Source of the DNA: Oscillospiraceae bacterium
GTDB taxonomy: Bacteria; Bacillota; Clostridia; Oscillospirales; Ruminococcaceae
Direction: 5' to 3'
Length of the DNA: 33,218 bases
NCBI GenBank assembly: GCA_020024615.1
Contig: JAHHTP010000019.1
Location: 1-33,218, forward strand
Shown here: one piece after another, positions 15,867-22,752 of the stretch
How positions within the stretch are numbered: the first letter of the stretch is position 1
Layout of the letters: every line of letters begins with the position of its first letter
Notes under the pieces: generated by a model
Seen by the model: only the letters and a program-made list of their open reading frames with translations
The model's database searches: none
What the model was told of the DNA's origin: nothing
Made by a program: the position numbers and the translations under genes

Positions 15867-17213
15867 TTATACAATCTGTACCATGATTACTCCGTTAACA
15901 TTGGAACCGTCTAGGGAAATAACTTTAACAAAAACATAACCAGCGGAAATGTTTTGATCTGTTTTCTCTGTGGTTAAAGTGGAGCCGCTCATGCTTGCTT
16001 TGATTCCTTTGGAAGCATTAACAACCTCGTATTTGTATGTCCGATAGGTTGCGTTGCTCGGATTTACTTTAAACTGAGAGGACATATTGACAGACTCACC
16101 GAATTTTGCAACAACAACATCTTGTTTCGGCTCAATCGAAGTGATAGAAACAAATGTTTTGGTAGTCTGGCGTTTCGCCCATGCAGAAGATAACGCTTTA
16201 TTGTTGGTGTATTTGCGGATGGTGGAATAGGACAGTCTGTTTCCGCACAGATTTAATGCATAGTAATCAGAACCAGTGCATTTTAAGTACTTCATGGAAG
16301 TCAGGTTTGGCATAGAGCTGTTGGTCAGTTTGTTGTTGGACAGATCCAGTTTGGTTAATCTAGAGCAGTTCTTAATATAGGAAGAAACGGATTTGACCTG
16401 GTTGTCAGAAATATCAAATTCTTTTAAATATCTCAGGTAACCGATATCTTTTAAGACAGAAGCCAGTTTATTATGGGATAAGTCCAGTTTCTGGAGTTTT
16501 CTGTTATACTTGAAGGAATAACCTGGGAAAGAAGTTAAAGAGTTGTAGCTTAAATCCAGTTCGGTTAGATTGGTCAGATATTTTAAGTAGTAGGTGTATT
16601 TCTTGGTAGTAGTAGTGTTGTTGACAATTTTATTGTGGGAAACATCCAGTTTCTCAAGAGCTTTCATATAGCCGATAACGCTTGGGAAGGTGCTGAATGC
16701 ATTGTTGGACAGATCCAGTTCGGTAACTTTAGTCCAATATTTTGCGGATGAGGTCAGGGAAGCCAGTTTGTTTCCGCTTAAATCAACGCTTTCCAGATTT
16801 TTTAATCCGTATACAGAGCTTGGCAGAGCACTGATTTTATTGTAGCTTAAGTTTAATTCTTCCAGTTTGGAGAGTTTACCGAGATCGGAATGAACGCTGG
16901 ACAGCGCGCAGTTCTGAATGGTTAAAGATTTCAGATTTGGAAGATGGTGAATGCCTTTCAGGGAAGTAACTTTCTGATTTACAATGTTGATATCTGTAAC
17001 TTTGCTTGCCTCGCTAGCGGAAAGCTTTCCGTCTTTGTTTGCGTCATAATGAGCCAGTACATCCATATATAGATTTTTATTGTAAATACCATTTGCATCA
17101 TTGGTGATATAACCAGAACTTGCAGCATTAGCTGCAAAAACAGGAATCATGGAAGCAGTCAAAGCGCCTGCTAATAAAGCACTCATTGCTTTTTTCAAGA
17201 ATTGCTTTCTCAT
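15867..17213 (-). CDS. Secreted leucine-rich-repeat protein with EF-hand motif and C-terminal Ig-like domain, 448 aa
   Basis: A signal peptide covers residues 1 to about 31 (basic start, hydrophobic core, AxA near the end). Next is a 12-residue EF-hand or dockerin-like calcium loop, DANKDGKLSASE (57-68). About nine to ten leucine-rich repeats of 22-23 residues (LxxLDLSxNKL) fill roughly residues 85-330. One repeat holds a Thr/Lys/Tyr-rich insertion. The C-terminal 95 residues look like a beta-sandwich of the bacterial Ig-like kind. There is no sortase motif or second membrane segment, so it is probably released or held non-covalently. Such proteins usually bind host or neighbour-cell proteins; here that is inference. 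ATG 17213 is chosen because AAAGGA lies upstream of it and downstream of ATG 17234. Confidence 0.88.
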   Translation of the reverse strand: MRKQFLKKAMSALLAGALTASMIPVFAANAASSGYITNDANGIYNKNLYMDVLAHYDANKDGKLSASEASKVTDINIVNQKVTSLKGIHHLPNLKSLTIQNCALSSVHSDLGKLSKLEELNLSYNKISALPSSVYGLKNLESVDLSGNKLASLTSSAKYWTKVTELDLSNNAFSTFPSVIGYMKALEKLDVSHNKIVNNTTTTKKYTYYLKYLTNLTELDLSYNSLTSFPGYSFKYNRKLQKLDLSHNKLASVLKDIGYLRYLKEFDISDNQVKSVSSYIKNCSRLTKLDLSNNKLTNSSMPNLTSMKYLKCTGSDYYALNLCGNRLSYSTIRKYTNNKALSSAWAKRQTTKTFVSITSIEPKQDVVVAKFGESVNMSSQFKVNPSNATYRTYKYEVVNASKGIKASMSGSTLTTEKTDQNISAGYVFVKVISLDGSNVNGVIMVQIV

Positions 17214-17233
17214 GGAATACATCCTTTCTTTCA

Positions 17234-17262
17234 TTGTTTTTCATTTGAAATTATGATATAAT
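17234..17262 (+). promoter_or_regulatory. Sigma-A promoter of the EEP-family gene
   Basis: TTGTTT (17234-17239), 17-base spacer, TATAAT (17257-17262) with TGA before it. It would give a leader of about 155 bases to the ATG at 17424. A second, weaker pair (TTGTAA, 16 bases, TATATT) sits directly before the ribosome binding site. Confidence 0.65.
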
Positions 17263-17282
17263 TAGTGTGGCAGAATTGCCAA
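17253..17282 (-). promoter_or_regulatory. Candidate promoter of the LRR protein gene, overlapping the plus-strand promoter
   Basis: Minus strand TTGGCA (17277-17282), 18-base spacer, TATCAT (17253-17258). It overlaps the -10 of the plus-strand promoter. TGGCA-GAAT-TGCCA (17268-17281) is an inverted repeat at the plus-strand start site. Confidence 0.5.
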
Positions 17283-17423
17283 AAAAGGAAATGCAGAAGT
17301 GCTCGTGCCGCAACTCACGAAATTTTCTGTCCGTTTACTATAGTATTCGCAAAGCAGGCTTTCTTTTTTGGGGAAAAGACTTGTAAAAAATATTCTAATA
17401 TTTATATTTAAGGAGGATTTTTT

Positions 17424-18215
17424 ATGGATGCGCGCATTATGACCTTTAATATCCGTTATGACAATCCGTATGACGGTGCAAACTGCTGGAAACGCAGACG
17501 AGATTTTGTATTTGAAATGTTAAATGCTCAGTCACCAGATATCCTGTGCTTACAGGAAGTATTACCGCATGTAAAACAGGATTTGGAAGAATCTTTGCCA
17601 GCATATAATTTCTGTGGCTGTGGACGAAGCAAAGAATTGCAGGATGAATATAATCCAATCGGCTATCGTAGAGAGCGGTTTGACCTGCTGTTTACCCAGA
17701 CTTTCTGGCTGGGGTGTGAACCACAGACACCAGGTTCCATGAATCCATATTCGGTTGATCTGCCACGCATCTGTACGCAAGTGATTCTGCGTGATAAAAA
17801 AGAAGGTATCATATTTTCTGTTTACAATACCCACTTGGACCATATGTCGGTACAGGCTCGCATCTGGGGTATGGCAGTGATTTTTGCACAAATGCAGAAA
17901 TATAAAGACTTGCCGAGTCTTGTTACTGGTGATTTTAATGCTTCTCCAGATGGTGAGGAACTGACTTATTTTAACACTTACAATCCGCTGTCACTGGTTG
18001 ATTTCAGTGATACTTCGAGTTTTCCAATTACTTATACCTATCATGATTTTACCGATCCAAAGTCAAACTGCAAGATTGATTATATTTTTGCCACTTCGGA
18101 CATTGAAAAGGTAGATTATAAGACTATTCGGGATACCAGAGATGATTTGGAACTGTCCGATCATTATCCGGGTATCTGTAACTTTATCCTAGCAAAGGCA
18201 TCATTTAATTCTTAA
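17424..18215 (+). CDS. Endonuclease/exonuclease/phosphatase family protein, 263 aa
   Basis: This metal-dependent phosphodiesterase or nuclease has the DNase I-like fold. Catalytic landmarks are present in order: N9 (TFNIR), E45 (LQEV), H137 (NTHLDH), D170 and N172 (TGDFNAS), and D246-H247 (SDHYPG). All are conserved, so it should be active. It has no signal peptide and no membrane anchor, so it acts in the cytosol. Bacterial relatives include exonuclease III-like enzymes and phosphodiesterases of unclear substrate; its size and the RYDNPYDGxNxWxxR opening fit the latter group. AAGGAGGA gives a strong ribosome binding site. It diverges from the LRR gene across overlapping promoters. Confidence 0.88.
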   Translation: MDARIMTFNIRYDNPYDGANCWKRRRDFVFEMLNAQSPDILCLQEVLPHVKQDLEESLPAYNFCGCGRSKELQDEYNPIGYRRERFDLLFTQTFWLGCEPQTPGSMNPYSVDLPRICTQVILRDKKEGIIFSVYNTHLDHMSVQARIWGMAVIFAQMQKYKDLPSLVTGDFNASPDGEELTYFNTYNPLSLVDFSDTSSFPITYTYHDFTDPKSNCKIDYIFATSDIEKVDYKTIRDTRDDLELSDHYPGICNFILAKASFNS

Positions 18216-18265
18216 TAAATTGTTAACACTACTGCGTGGATGGCGATTTTCTTGCGTATTTATGA

Positions 18266-18271
18266 TATAAT
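18266..18271 (+). promoter_or_regulatory. Extended -10 promoter of the Ap4A-hydrolase-like Nudix gene
   Basis: TATAAT preceded by TGA (TGATATAAT), with no good -35 at the proper distance. The transcript would start near 18278, 60 bases before the ATG, and would carry the hairpin at 18294-18318. Confidence 0.6.
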
Positions 18272-18293
18272 AAAAATGATTACTAATAGCGTT

Positions 18294-18318
18294 GCGGCGT
18301 GGTATGAAGGTACGCCGC
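18294..18318 (+). promoter_or_regulatory. GC-rich leader hairpin before the Nudix gene
   Basis: GCGGCGT (18294-18300) pairs perfectly with ACGCCGC (18312-18318) around an 11-base loop. It lies only a few bases before the GGAAAGG ribosome binding site, in otherwise AT-rich sequence. There is no T-run, so it is not a terminator; a translation or mRNA-stability role is possible. Confidence 0.5.
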
Positions 18319-18338
18319 GGCCGGAAAGGTGTTACTTC

Positions 18339-18752
18339 ATGCAGTTTGAAAAATCATGCGGCGCAATCGTTTATCGTAAGTTTCACGGGAATATCGAGCT
18401 TTTGCTGATCAAACACGCAAATGGTGGGCATTGGTCATTTCCGAAAGGTCATGTGGAAAATAATGAGACCGAAGAAGAAACAGCGAGACGCGAGATCTTT
18501 GAAGAAACCGGTCTGGAAGTGATTTTGGATACCAGTTTTCGCGAAGTGGTGACCTATTCTCCAAAAAAGGATACCAGAAAAGATGTGATTTATTTTCTGG
18601 CAAAAGCAGTTACATATGATTATATCCCACAGGAGGAAGAAATCTCTCAGATTAAATGGGTGGAGATCAGCCGTGCGCACAGCATCTTAAGCTATGATAA
18701 TGACAAACAGCTTGTTACTAAGGCAAAGCCACTAATCAAAGATATGATGTGA
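18339..18752 (+). CDS. Nudix hydrolase, diadenosine tetraphosphatase-like, 137 aa
   Basis: Predicted bis(5'-nucleosyl)-tetraphosphatase (Ap4A hydrolase-like), cleaving dinucleoside polyphosphates in the cytosol. The opening (KSCGAIVYRK) and HWSFPKGHVE leading into the Nudix box are typical of this branch. The box spans G37 to L59 with E43 and REIFEETG, all metal-binding residues intact. Size is right for a single-domain Nudix enzyme. ATG 18339 is used because GGAAAGG lies nine bases upstream; the longer in-frame start at 18240 lies before the promoter. It is unrelated in subfamily to the Nudix gene at 15207. A terminator follows. Confidence 0.88.
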   Translation: MQFEKSCGAIVYRKFHGNIELLLIKHANGGHWSFPKGHVENNETEEETARREIFEETGLEVILDTSFREVVTYSPKKDTRKDVIYFLAKAVTYDYIPQEEEISQIKWVEISRAHSILSYDNDKQLVTKAKPLIKDMM

Positions 18753-18771
18753 TGCAAAAACATTTTGTTAG

Positions 18772-18797
18772 GACGAACAGCGTAAAGACTGTTCGTC
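18772..18797 (+). terminator. Terminator after the Ap4A-hydrolase-like gene
   Basis: A 9-bp perfect stem, GACGAACAG (18772-18780) with CTGTTCGTC (18789-18797), an eight-base loop and a TTTTCTTTT tail. Confidence 0.93.
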
Positions 18798-18811
18798 TTT
18801 TCTTTTGTGGG

Positions 18812-18817
18812 TATAAT
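18812..18817 (+). promoter_or_regulatory. Probable -10 element of the lipoprotein gene
   Basis: TATAAT lies 60 bases before the lipoprotein ATG and just after the preceding terminator. No clear -35 hexamer is visible at 16-18 bases. Confidence 0.45.
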
Positions 18818-18876
18818 CTAATTTCCTTGTGCATATCTATCTTTTGAATAGAATAATTCATAGGGAGGTTTACCGA

Positions 18877-19554
18877 ATGAAACGATTTTTAAGTATGCTG
18901 TGTGGCCTTTGCCTGCTACTTAGCGGATGTAGTGCAGTGGACAAAGGCATGTACAAAGAAGTAGAGCAAGCAGTGCAGACAACATTGGACAGTTCGGGTG
19001 GTATGATGCAGATGGAAAGCAGTACTTCCGACGGAGAAAAGCTGTCTTTGCAGTTTAGCTATTGCTATACCGAGGACGGTATCATGCAATATTGTGTGGA
19101 ACAGACAGACCATACCGGAAGACGGGTATTTTTAGAGCATAATGATGGTAAAATTTTGCAGCGTTGGCTGCTTGGACACGGCAGTTTGAGTTTTGATGAA
19201 ACCAGCACGGAATTTACTCGTTATACCAAAGAAAATCCATATCAGTATCTCGCTTTGCTTTCTGCTTTTCCAGATAAAAAGACGGTTTTATCCATGACCA
19301 GTACAGTAGCAGATGGTGCAACAGAGTATCTATTGGAGTTAGATCCTGAAAAGGTATCATCAGAACAAAATCCGGATGCTGTATTGAGCAAGCGCACGCT
19401 GCGCTGTGTGATATCAGAGGATGGAAAGTTGAAAGAATATGAGGAAAATAGCACCTATACCGATGCCGATGGAAAAGAATCATCCTATCAGTTATGCATG
19501 ACTTTGTCTAAACTTGGAGAGATCAGCGAAGTTCCAATGCCGGAAATTAAATAG
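18877..19554 (+). CDS. Putative lipoprotein of unknown function, 225 aa
   Basis: A lipoprotein signal peptide with lipobox LSGC places lipidated C18 at the mature N-terminus, so it should sit on the outer face of the membrane. The mature part is acidic and Ser/Thr rich, with alternating beta-strand-like segments (LSLQFSYCYTEDGIMQYCVEQ, TEYLLELDPEKV, LRCVISEDGKLKEYEENSTY). That pattern resembles the half-barrel lipid- or ligand-binding folds of LolA/LppX-like lipoproteins, but I cannot name a family. AGGGAGG lies eight bases before ATG 18877; the longer start at 18829 has no ribosome binding site. It stands alone between two terminators. Confidence 0.8.
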   Translation: MKRFLSMLCGLCLLLSGCSAVDKGMYKEVEQAVQTTLDSSGGMMQMESSTSDGEKLSLQFSYCYTEDGIMQYCVEQTDHTGRRVFLEHNDGKILQRWLLGHGSLSFDETSTEFTRYTKENPYQYLALLSAFPDKKTVLSMTSTVADGATEYLLELDPEKVSSEQNPDAVLSKRTLRCVISEDGKLKEYEENSTYTDADGKESSYQLCMTLSKLGEISEVPMPEIK

Positions 19555-19596
19555 TAAAATATTTCTGTGCTGACATCTTCTTGCCATATACAATTC

Positions 19597-19634
19597 CCCC
19601 TTAGTATGGTACTGTATACTACCATATTAAGGGG
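19597..19634 (+). terminator. Terminator of the lipoprotein gene
   Basis: A 15-bp stem (19597-19611 with 19620-19634) has one G-U pair in RNA, an eight-base loop and TTTTTATTAT behind it on the plus strand. Confidence 0.92.
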
Positions 19635-19651
19635 TTTTTATTATACAAAAA

Positions 19652-19676
19652 GCGGTACAGCATTTCACTGTACCGC
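19652..19676 (-). terminator. Terminator of groES-groEL
   Basis: A 9-bp perfect stem, GCGGTACAG (19652-19660) with CTGTACCGC (19668-19676), a seven-base loop and, on the minus strand, TTTTTGTATAAT. It lies 26 bases after the groEL stop, back to back with the lipoprotein terminator. Confidence 0.92.
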
Positions 19677-19702
19677 ATAAAGGTTTTAATTTGAAAACGA
19701 TA

Positions 19703-21340
19703 TTAGTACATACCGCCCATGCCACCCATGTTAGCGGCAGCCGGAGCAGCAGCTTCCGGTTCTTTGATGTCGGTAACCAGACTCTCGGTGGTTAGTACCA
19801 TTGCAGCAACAGAAGCAGCGTTTTGTAATGCACTTCTGGTAACTTTGGTTGGGTCAACGATACCATTGGACATCATATCACAATATGTTTCTGCATAAGC
19901 ATCAAAGCCATAACCAACTTTATCAGCAGTAATGATTTTGTCAATGATAACAGAACCTTCTAAGCCTGCGTTTTTAGCAATCTGACGAATCGGCTCCTCA
20001 AGTGCGCGGATAACAATGTTGATACCAGTTTTCTCATCACCTGCCGGAGTTGTATCAGCCAGAGCTTTAACAGCCGGAATTGCATTTAATAATGCAGTAC
20101 CGCCACCTGCTACGATGCCTTCTGCAACAGCTGCTTTGGTAGCTGCCAGTGCGTCTTCGATGCGCAGTTTTTTCTCTTTCATCTCAACTTCGGTAGCAGC
20201 TCCAACACGGATAACTGCAACACCGCCTGCTAATTTAGCAAGACGCTCCTGTAATTTCTCACGGTCGAAGTCGGAAGTGGTGGTTTCAATCTGAGCGCGA
20301 ATCTGACCAACGCGAGCATGGATTGCATCTTTGCTACCTGCACCGTCAACGATGGTGGTGTTTTCTTTGGAAACTTTAACCTGTCTTGCACGGCCAAGCA
20401 TCTGGATGGTGGTTTCTTTTAAGTCTAAGCCAAGTTCTTCGCTGATAACAGTACCGCCAGTTAAGATAGCGATATCCTGTAACATTTCTTTTCTTCTGTC
20501 ACCAAAGCCTGGAGCTTTTACTGCTACACAGTTGAAGGTTCCACGCAGTTTGTTTACGATTAAGGTAGACAGAGCCTCACCTTCGATATCCTCTGCGATG
20601 ATGACTAATTTTTTGCCAGCCTGAACAATCTGCTCAAGCAGAGGGAGAAGTTCCTGAATAGCGGAGATTTTCTTATCGGTGATTAGCAGATAAGCATCAT
20701 CCATAACAGCTTCCATTTTCTCGGTATCTGTTACCATGTACGGCGTGATGTATCCGCGGTCAAACTGCATACCTTCAACGGTATCACAGGTGGTTTCAGC
20801 AGTTTTGGACTCCTCAACGGTGATAACACCGTCTTTGCCTACAACATCCATAGCCTGTGCGATCTTCTGGCCAACTTCCTCATCAGCAGAAGATACGGTA
20901 GCAACACGCTTGATGTCTTCGCTGCCATCTACTGCTTTGGAATTTTTGATAACTTCTTCAACAGCTGCGTTAACTGCTTTCTGGATGCCTTTTTTAACAA
21001 CCATCGGATTAGCGCCTGCTGCTACATTTTTCATACCTTCGCGAACCAGAGCCTGTGCCAGTAAGGTTGCGGTGGTAGTGCCGTCACCTGCTGCATCATT
21101 TGTTTTGGTAGCAACTTCTTTTACAAGTTGTGCACCCATGTTTTCAAATGGGTCTTCCAGCTCGATTTCTTTTGCGATGGTAACGCCGTCATTGGTGATT
21201 AACGGTGCGCCAAATTTTTTATCCAAAACAACATTGCGGCCTTTCGGACCAAGGGTAATCTTAACGGTATCTGCCAGCTGATCAATACCAGTCTGGAGAG
21301 ATTTTCTTGCTTCTTCTCCATAAATAATCTGTTTTGCCAT
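19703..21340 (-). CDS. groEL: Chaperonin GroEL (Hsp60), 545 aa
   Basis: This is the 60-kDa ring chaperonin that, with GroES, folds proteins in an ATP-driven chamber. The full family pattern is present: LGPKGRNVVLDKKFGAPLITNDG in the equatorial domain, the nucleotide-binding GDGTTTAT motif with its catalytic Asp, the apical domain with GRARQVKV, AAVAEGIVAGGG near the end, and the flexible Gly-Met tail (GGMGGMY). Length is standard. It lies 27 bases downstream of groES in a two-gene operon governed by the CIRCE element, so heat or unfolded protein should induce it through HrcA, which is not in this window. Confidence 0.99.
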   Translation of the reverse strand: MAKQIIYGEEARKSLQTGIDQLADTVKITLGPKGRNVVLDKKFGAPLITNDGVTIAKEIELEDPFENMGAQLVKEVATKTNDAAGDGTTTATLLAQALVREGMKNVAAGANPMVVKKGIQKAVNAAVEEVIKNSKAVDGSEDIKRVATVSSADEEVGQKIAQAMDVVGKDGVITVEESKTAETTCDTVEGMQFDRGYITPYMVTDTEKMEAVMDDAYLLITDKKISAIQELLPLLEQIVQAGKKLVIIAEDIEGEALSTLIVNKLRGTFNCVAVKAPGFGDRRKEMLQDIAILTGGTVISEELGLDLKETTIQMLGRARQVKVSKENTTIVDGAGSKDAIHARVGQIRAQIETTTSDFDREKLQERLAKLAGGVAVIRVGAATEVEMKEKKLRIEDALAATKAAVAEGIVAGGGTALLNAIPAVKALADTTPAGDEKTGINIVIRALEEPIRQIAKNAGLEGSVIIDKIITADKVGYGFDAYAETYCDMMSNGIVDPTKVTRSALQNAASVAAMVLTTESLVTDIKEPEAAAPAAANMGGMGGMY

Positions 21341-21367
21341 GATATATAACTCCTCTTTTCTGTAAAC

Positions 21368-21652
21368 TTACTCTACAATAGCCAGGATATCAGCCTGACG
21401 GATAATGATATAGGTAACGCCGTCGAATTTTACTTCGGTACCAGCGTATTTGGTGAACAGAACATGGTCACCTACTTTTACTTCCATTTTTACTTCTTTG
21501 CCATCAACCATGCCGCCCGGGCCTACTTCAAGAACTTCTGCCATCTGCGGTTTTTCTTTTGCAGCACCTGTTAAAATGATGCCACTCTTGGTGGTTTCTT
21601 CTGCTTCGATCATCTTGATTACAACACGATCGCCTAAAGGTTTGATTTTCAT
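21368..21652 (-). CDS. groES: Co-chaperonin GroES (Hsp10), 94 aa
   Basis: GroES is the seven-subunit lid of the GroEL chamber. The protein has the family start (IKPLGDRVVIKMIEAEE), the mobile loop TTKSGIILTGAAKEKPQ that contacts GroEL, the GPGG turn and the end region VKVGDHVLFTKYAGTEVKFDG. Length is standard. AAGGAGGAGTAAT gives a strong ribosome binding site. It is first in the operon, with promoter and CIRCE operator directly upstream. Confidence 0.99.
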   Translation of the reverse strand: MKIKPLGDRVVIKMIEAEETTKSGIILTGAAKEKPQMAEVLEVGPGGMVDGKEVKMEVKVGDHVLFTKYAGTEVKFDGVTYIIIRQADILAIVE

Positions 21653-21708
21653 ATATTACTCCTCCTTCAAATTTTTATATATGTGGGTATGATACACTTT
21701 TGCACAGA

Positions 21709-21735
21709 TTAGCACTCATCTTACTCGAGTGCTAA
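21709..21735. promoter_or_regulatory. CIRCE operator (HrcA binding site) of groES-groEL
   Basis: TTAGCACTC (21709-21717), nine bases, GAGTGCTAA (21727-21735): an exact match to the CIRCE consensus. It begins just after the predicted transcription start and lies in the groES leader, where HrcA represses in the absence of stress. Confidence 0.98.
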
Positions 21736-21743
21736 TCCCGATA

Positions 21744-21776
21744 ATTATATTGTACTCATTTTTTTCAGTTTGTCAA
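21744..21776 (-). promoter_or_regulatory. Sigma-A promoter of groES-groEL
   Basis: Minus strand TTGACA (21771-21776), then TACAAT (21749-21754) at 16 bases; a perfect TATAAT (21744-21749) lies at a less favourable 21 bases. Either places the start next to CIRCE. Confidence 0.85.
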
Positions 21777-21859
21777 CAGGTAGATATGAACTTTTTTTAA
21801 AAATACATAGGATAATAAAAATACACTTCTTAAAAAACAGAATATTTATGTTATAGATA

Positions 21860-21888
21860 TTGACTAACTGCAATAAATACGGTAAAAT
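21860..21888 (+). promoter_or_regulatory. Sigma-A promoter of ymdB and the binding-protein gene
   Basis: TTGACT (21860-21865), 17-base spacer, TAAAAT (21883-21888). Start near 21895, about 70 bases before the ymdB ATG. Confidence 0.75.
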
Positions 21889-21966
21889 GATAGAGTAAGG
21901 TTTGTATGTCTGTAATATAGCAGTCTTATACAAAAGGACATGAGAATAGAAAGCGCATAATGGAAA

Positions 21967-22740
21967 ATGAAAATATTATTAATTGGCGATGTTGTCAGTA
22001 CACCAGGATGTCAGTATCTTGCACAGCAGCTGCGAACAGTCAAGCAAAAAAATCAGATTGACTTGGTGATTGTAAACGGTGAGAACTCAGCTGTTGGCAA
22101 CGGAATGCTGCCACAGTCGGTAGATGCTCTTTTAAATGCTGGAGCTGATGTCATTACCTCTGGTAATCATGTATTCAGACGCTGGGAAATCTATGATTAT
22201 TTAGAAGATCATCCGTATGTATTGCGTCCGGCAAATTATCCTGCGGGAACAGTTGGAAATGGATATTATATTTATGATTGTGGAAAATATTCTGTTTGCG
22301 TGATTAGTTTGCTTGGTCGGGTATTTATGGATAATTTGGATTGTCCATTTGCAACGGCAAAGCGGATTATTGAACAGGAAAAATGTCGATTCAATATCAT
22401 TGACTTTCACGCTGAAGCGACTGGCGAGAAAATGGCACTTGCATATTATCTTGACGGAAAGGCAAGCTGCATTGTTGGAACGCATACCCATGTACAGACA
22501 GCTGATGAAATGGTTCTGCCTGGTGGCACCGGATATATCAGCGATCTTGGAATGACGGGACCAATGGACACGATTCTGGGTGTGACACCGCAAAATGTGG
22601 TGGATAAGCTGGTAACTGGAATGCCGAGTCGCTTTCTGGTACCACAGACTGGTCGCTGTAAGATGGAAGGTGTAATTGCCGATCTGGATGATCAGACAGG
22701 TAAGTGCAGACAGATTGAGCGTATTCGGATTTGTGAATAA
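21967..22740 (+). CDS. ymdB: YmdB family metallophosphoesterase, 257 aa
   Basis: YmdB proteins are cytosolic two-metal phosphodiesterases (2',3'-cyclic nucleotides in vitro) that in Bacillus affect biofilm and motility gene expression and are tied to RNase Y. Metal ligands are visible: D8 (GDVV), E39-N40 (VNGENS), N67-H68 (SGNHVF), the histidine of DFHAEATGEK, and both histidines of GTHTHVQTAD. Length is close to the usual 260-265. The ribosome binding site is weak (GAAAG about 15 bases upstream, then GGAAA just before the ATG). It heads a probable two-gene unit with the solute-binding lipoprotein gene, 12 bases apart. rny is in the window but not adjacent. Confidence 0.93.
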   Translation: MKILLIGDVVSTPGCQYLAQQLRTVKQKNQIDLVIVNGENSAVGNGMLPQSVDALLNAGADVITSGNHVFRRWEIYDYLEDHPYVLRPANYPAGTVGNGYYIYDCGKYSVCVISLLGRVFMDNLDCPFATAKRIIEQEKCRFNIIDFHAEATGEKMALAYYLDGKASCIVGTHTHVQTADEMVLPGGTGYISDLGMTGPMDTILGVTPQNVVDKLVTGMPSRFLVPQTGRCKMEGVIADLDDQTGKCRQIERIRICE

Positions 22741-22752
22741 AGGAGCTTGTTT

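Noticed and set aside
20016..21281. Long plus-strand open frames opposite groEL
   Set aside because: They are antisense frames caused by the biased codon use of groEL; no family match or start signal is seen.
22201..22593. Minus-strand frame of 130 codons opposite ymdB
   Set aside because: No ribosome binding site and low-complexity composition; the metal-binding motifs of ymdB on the other strand are decisive.
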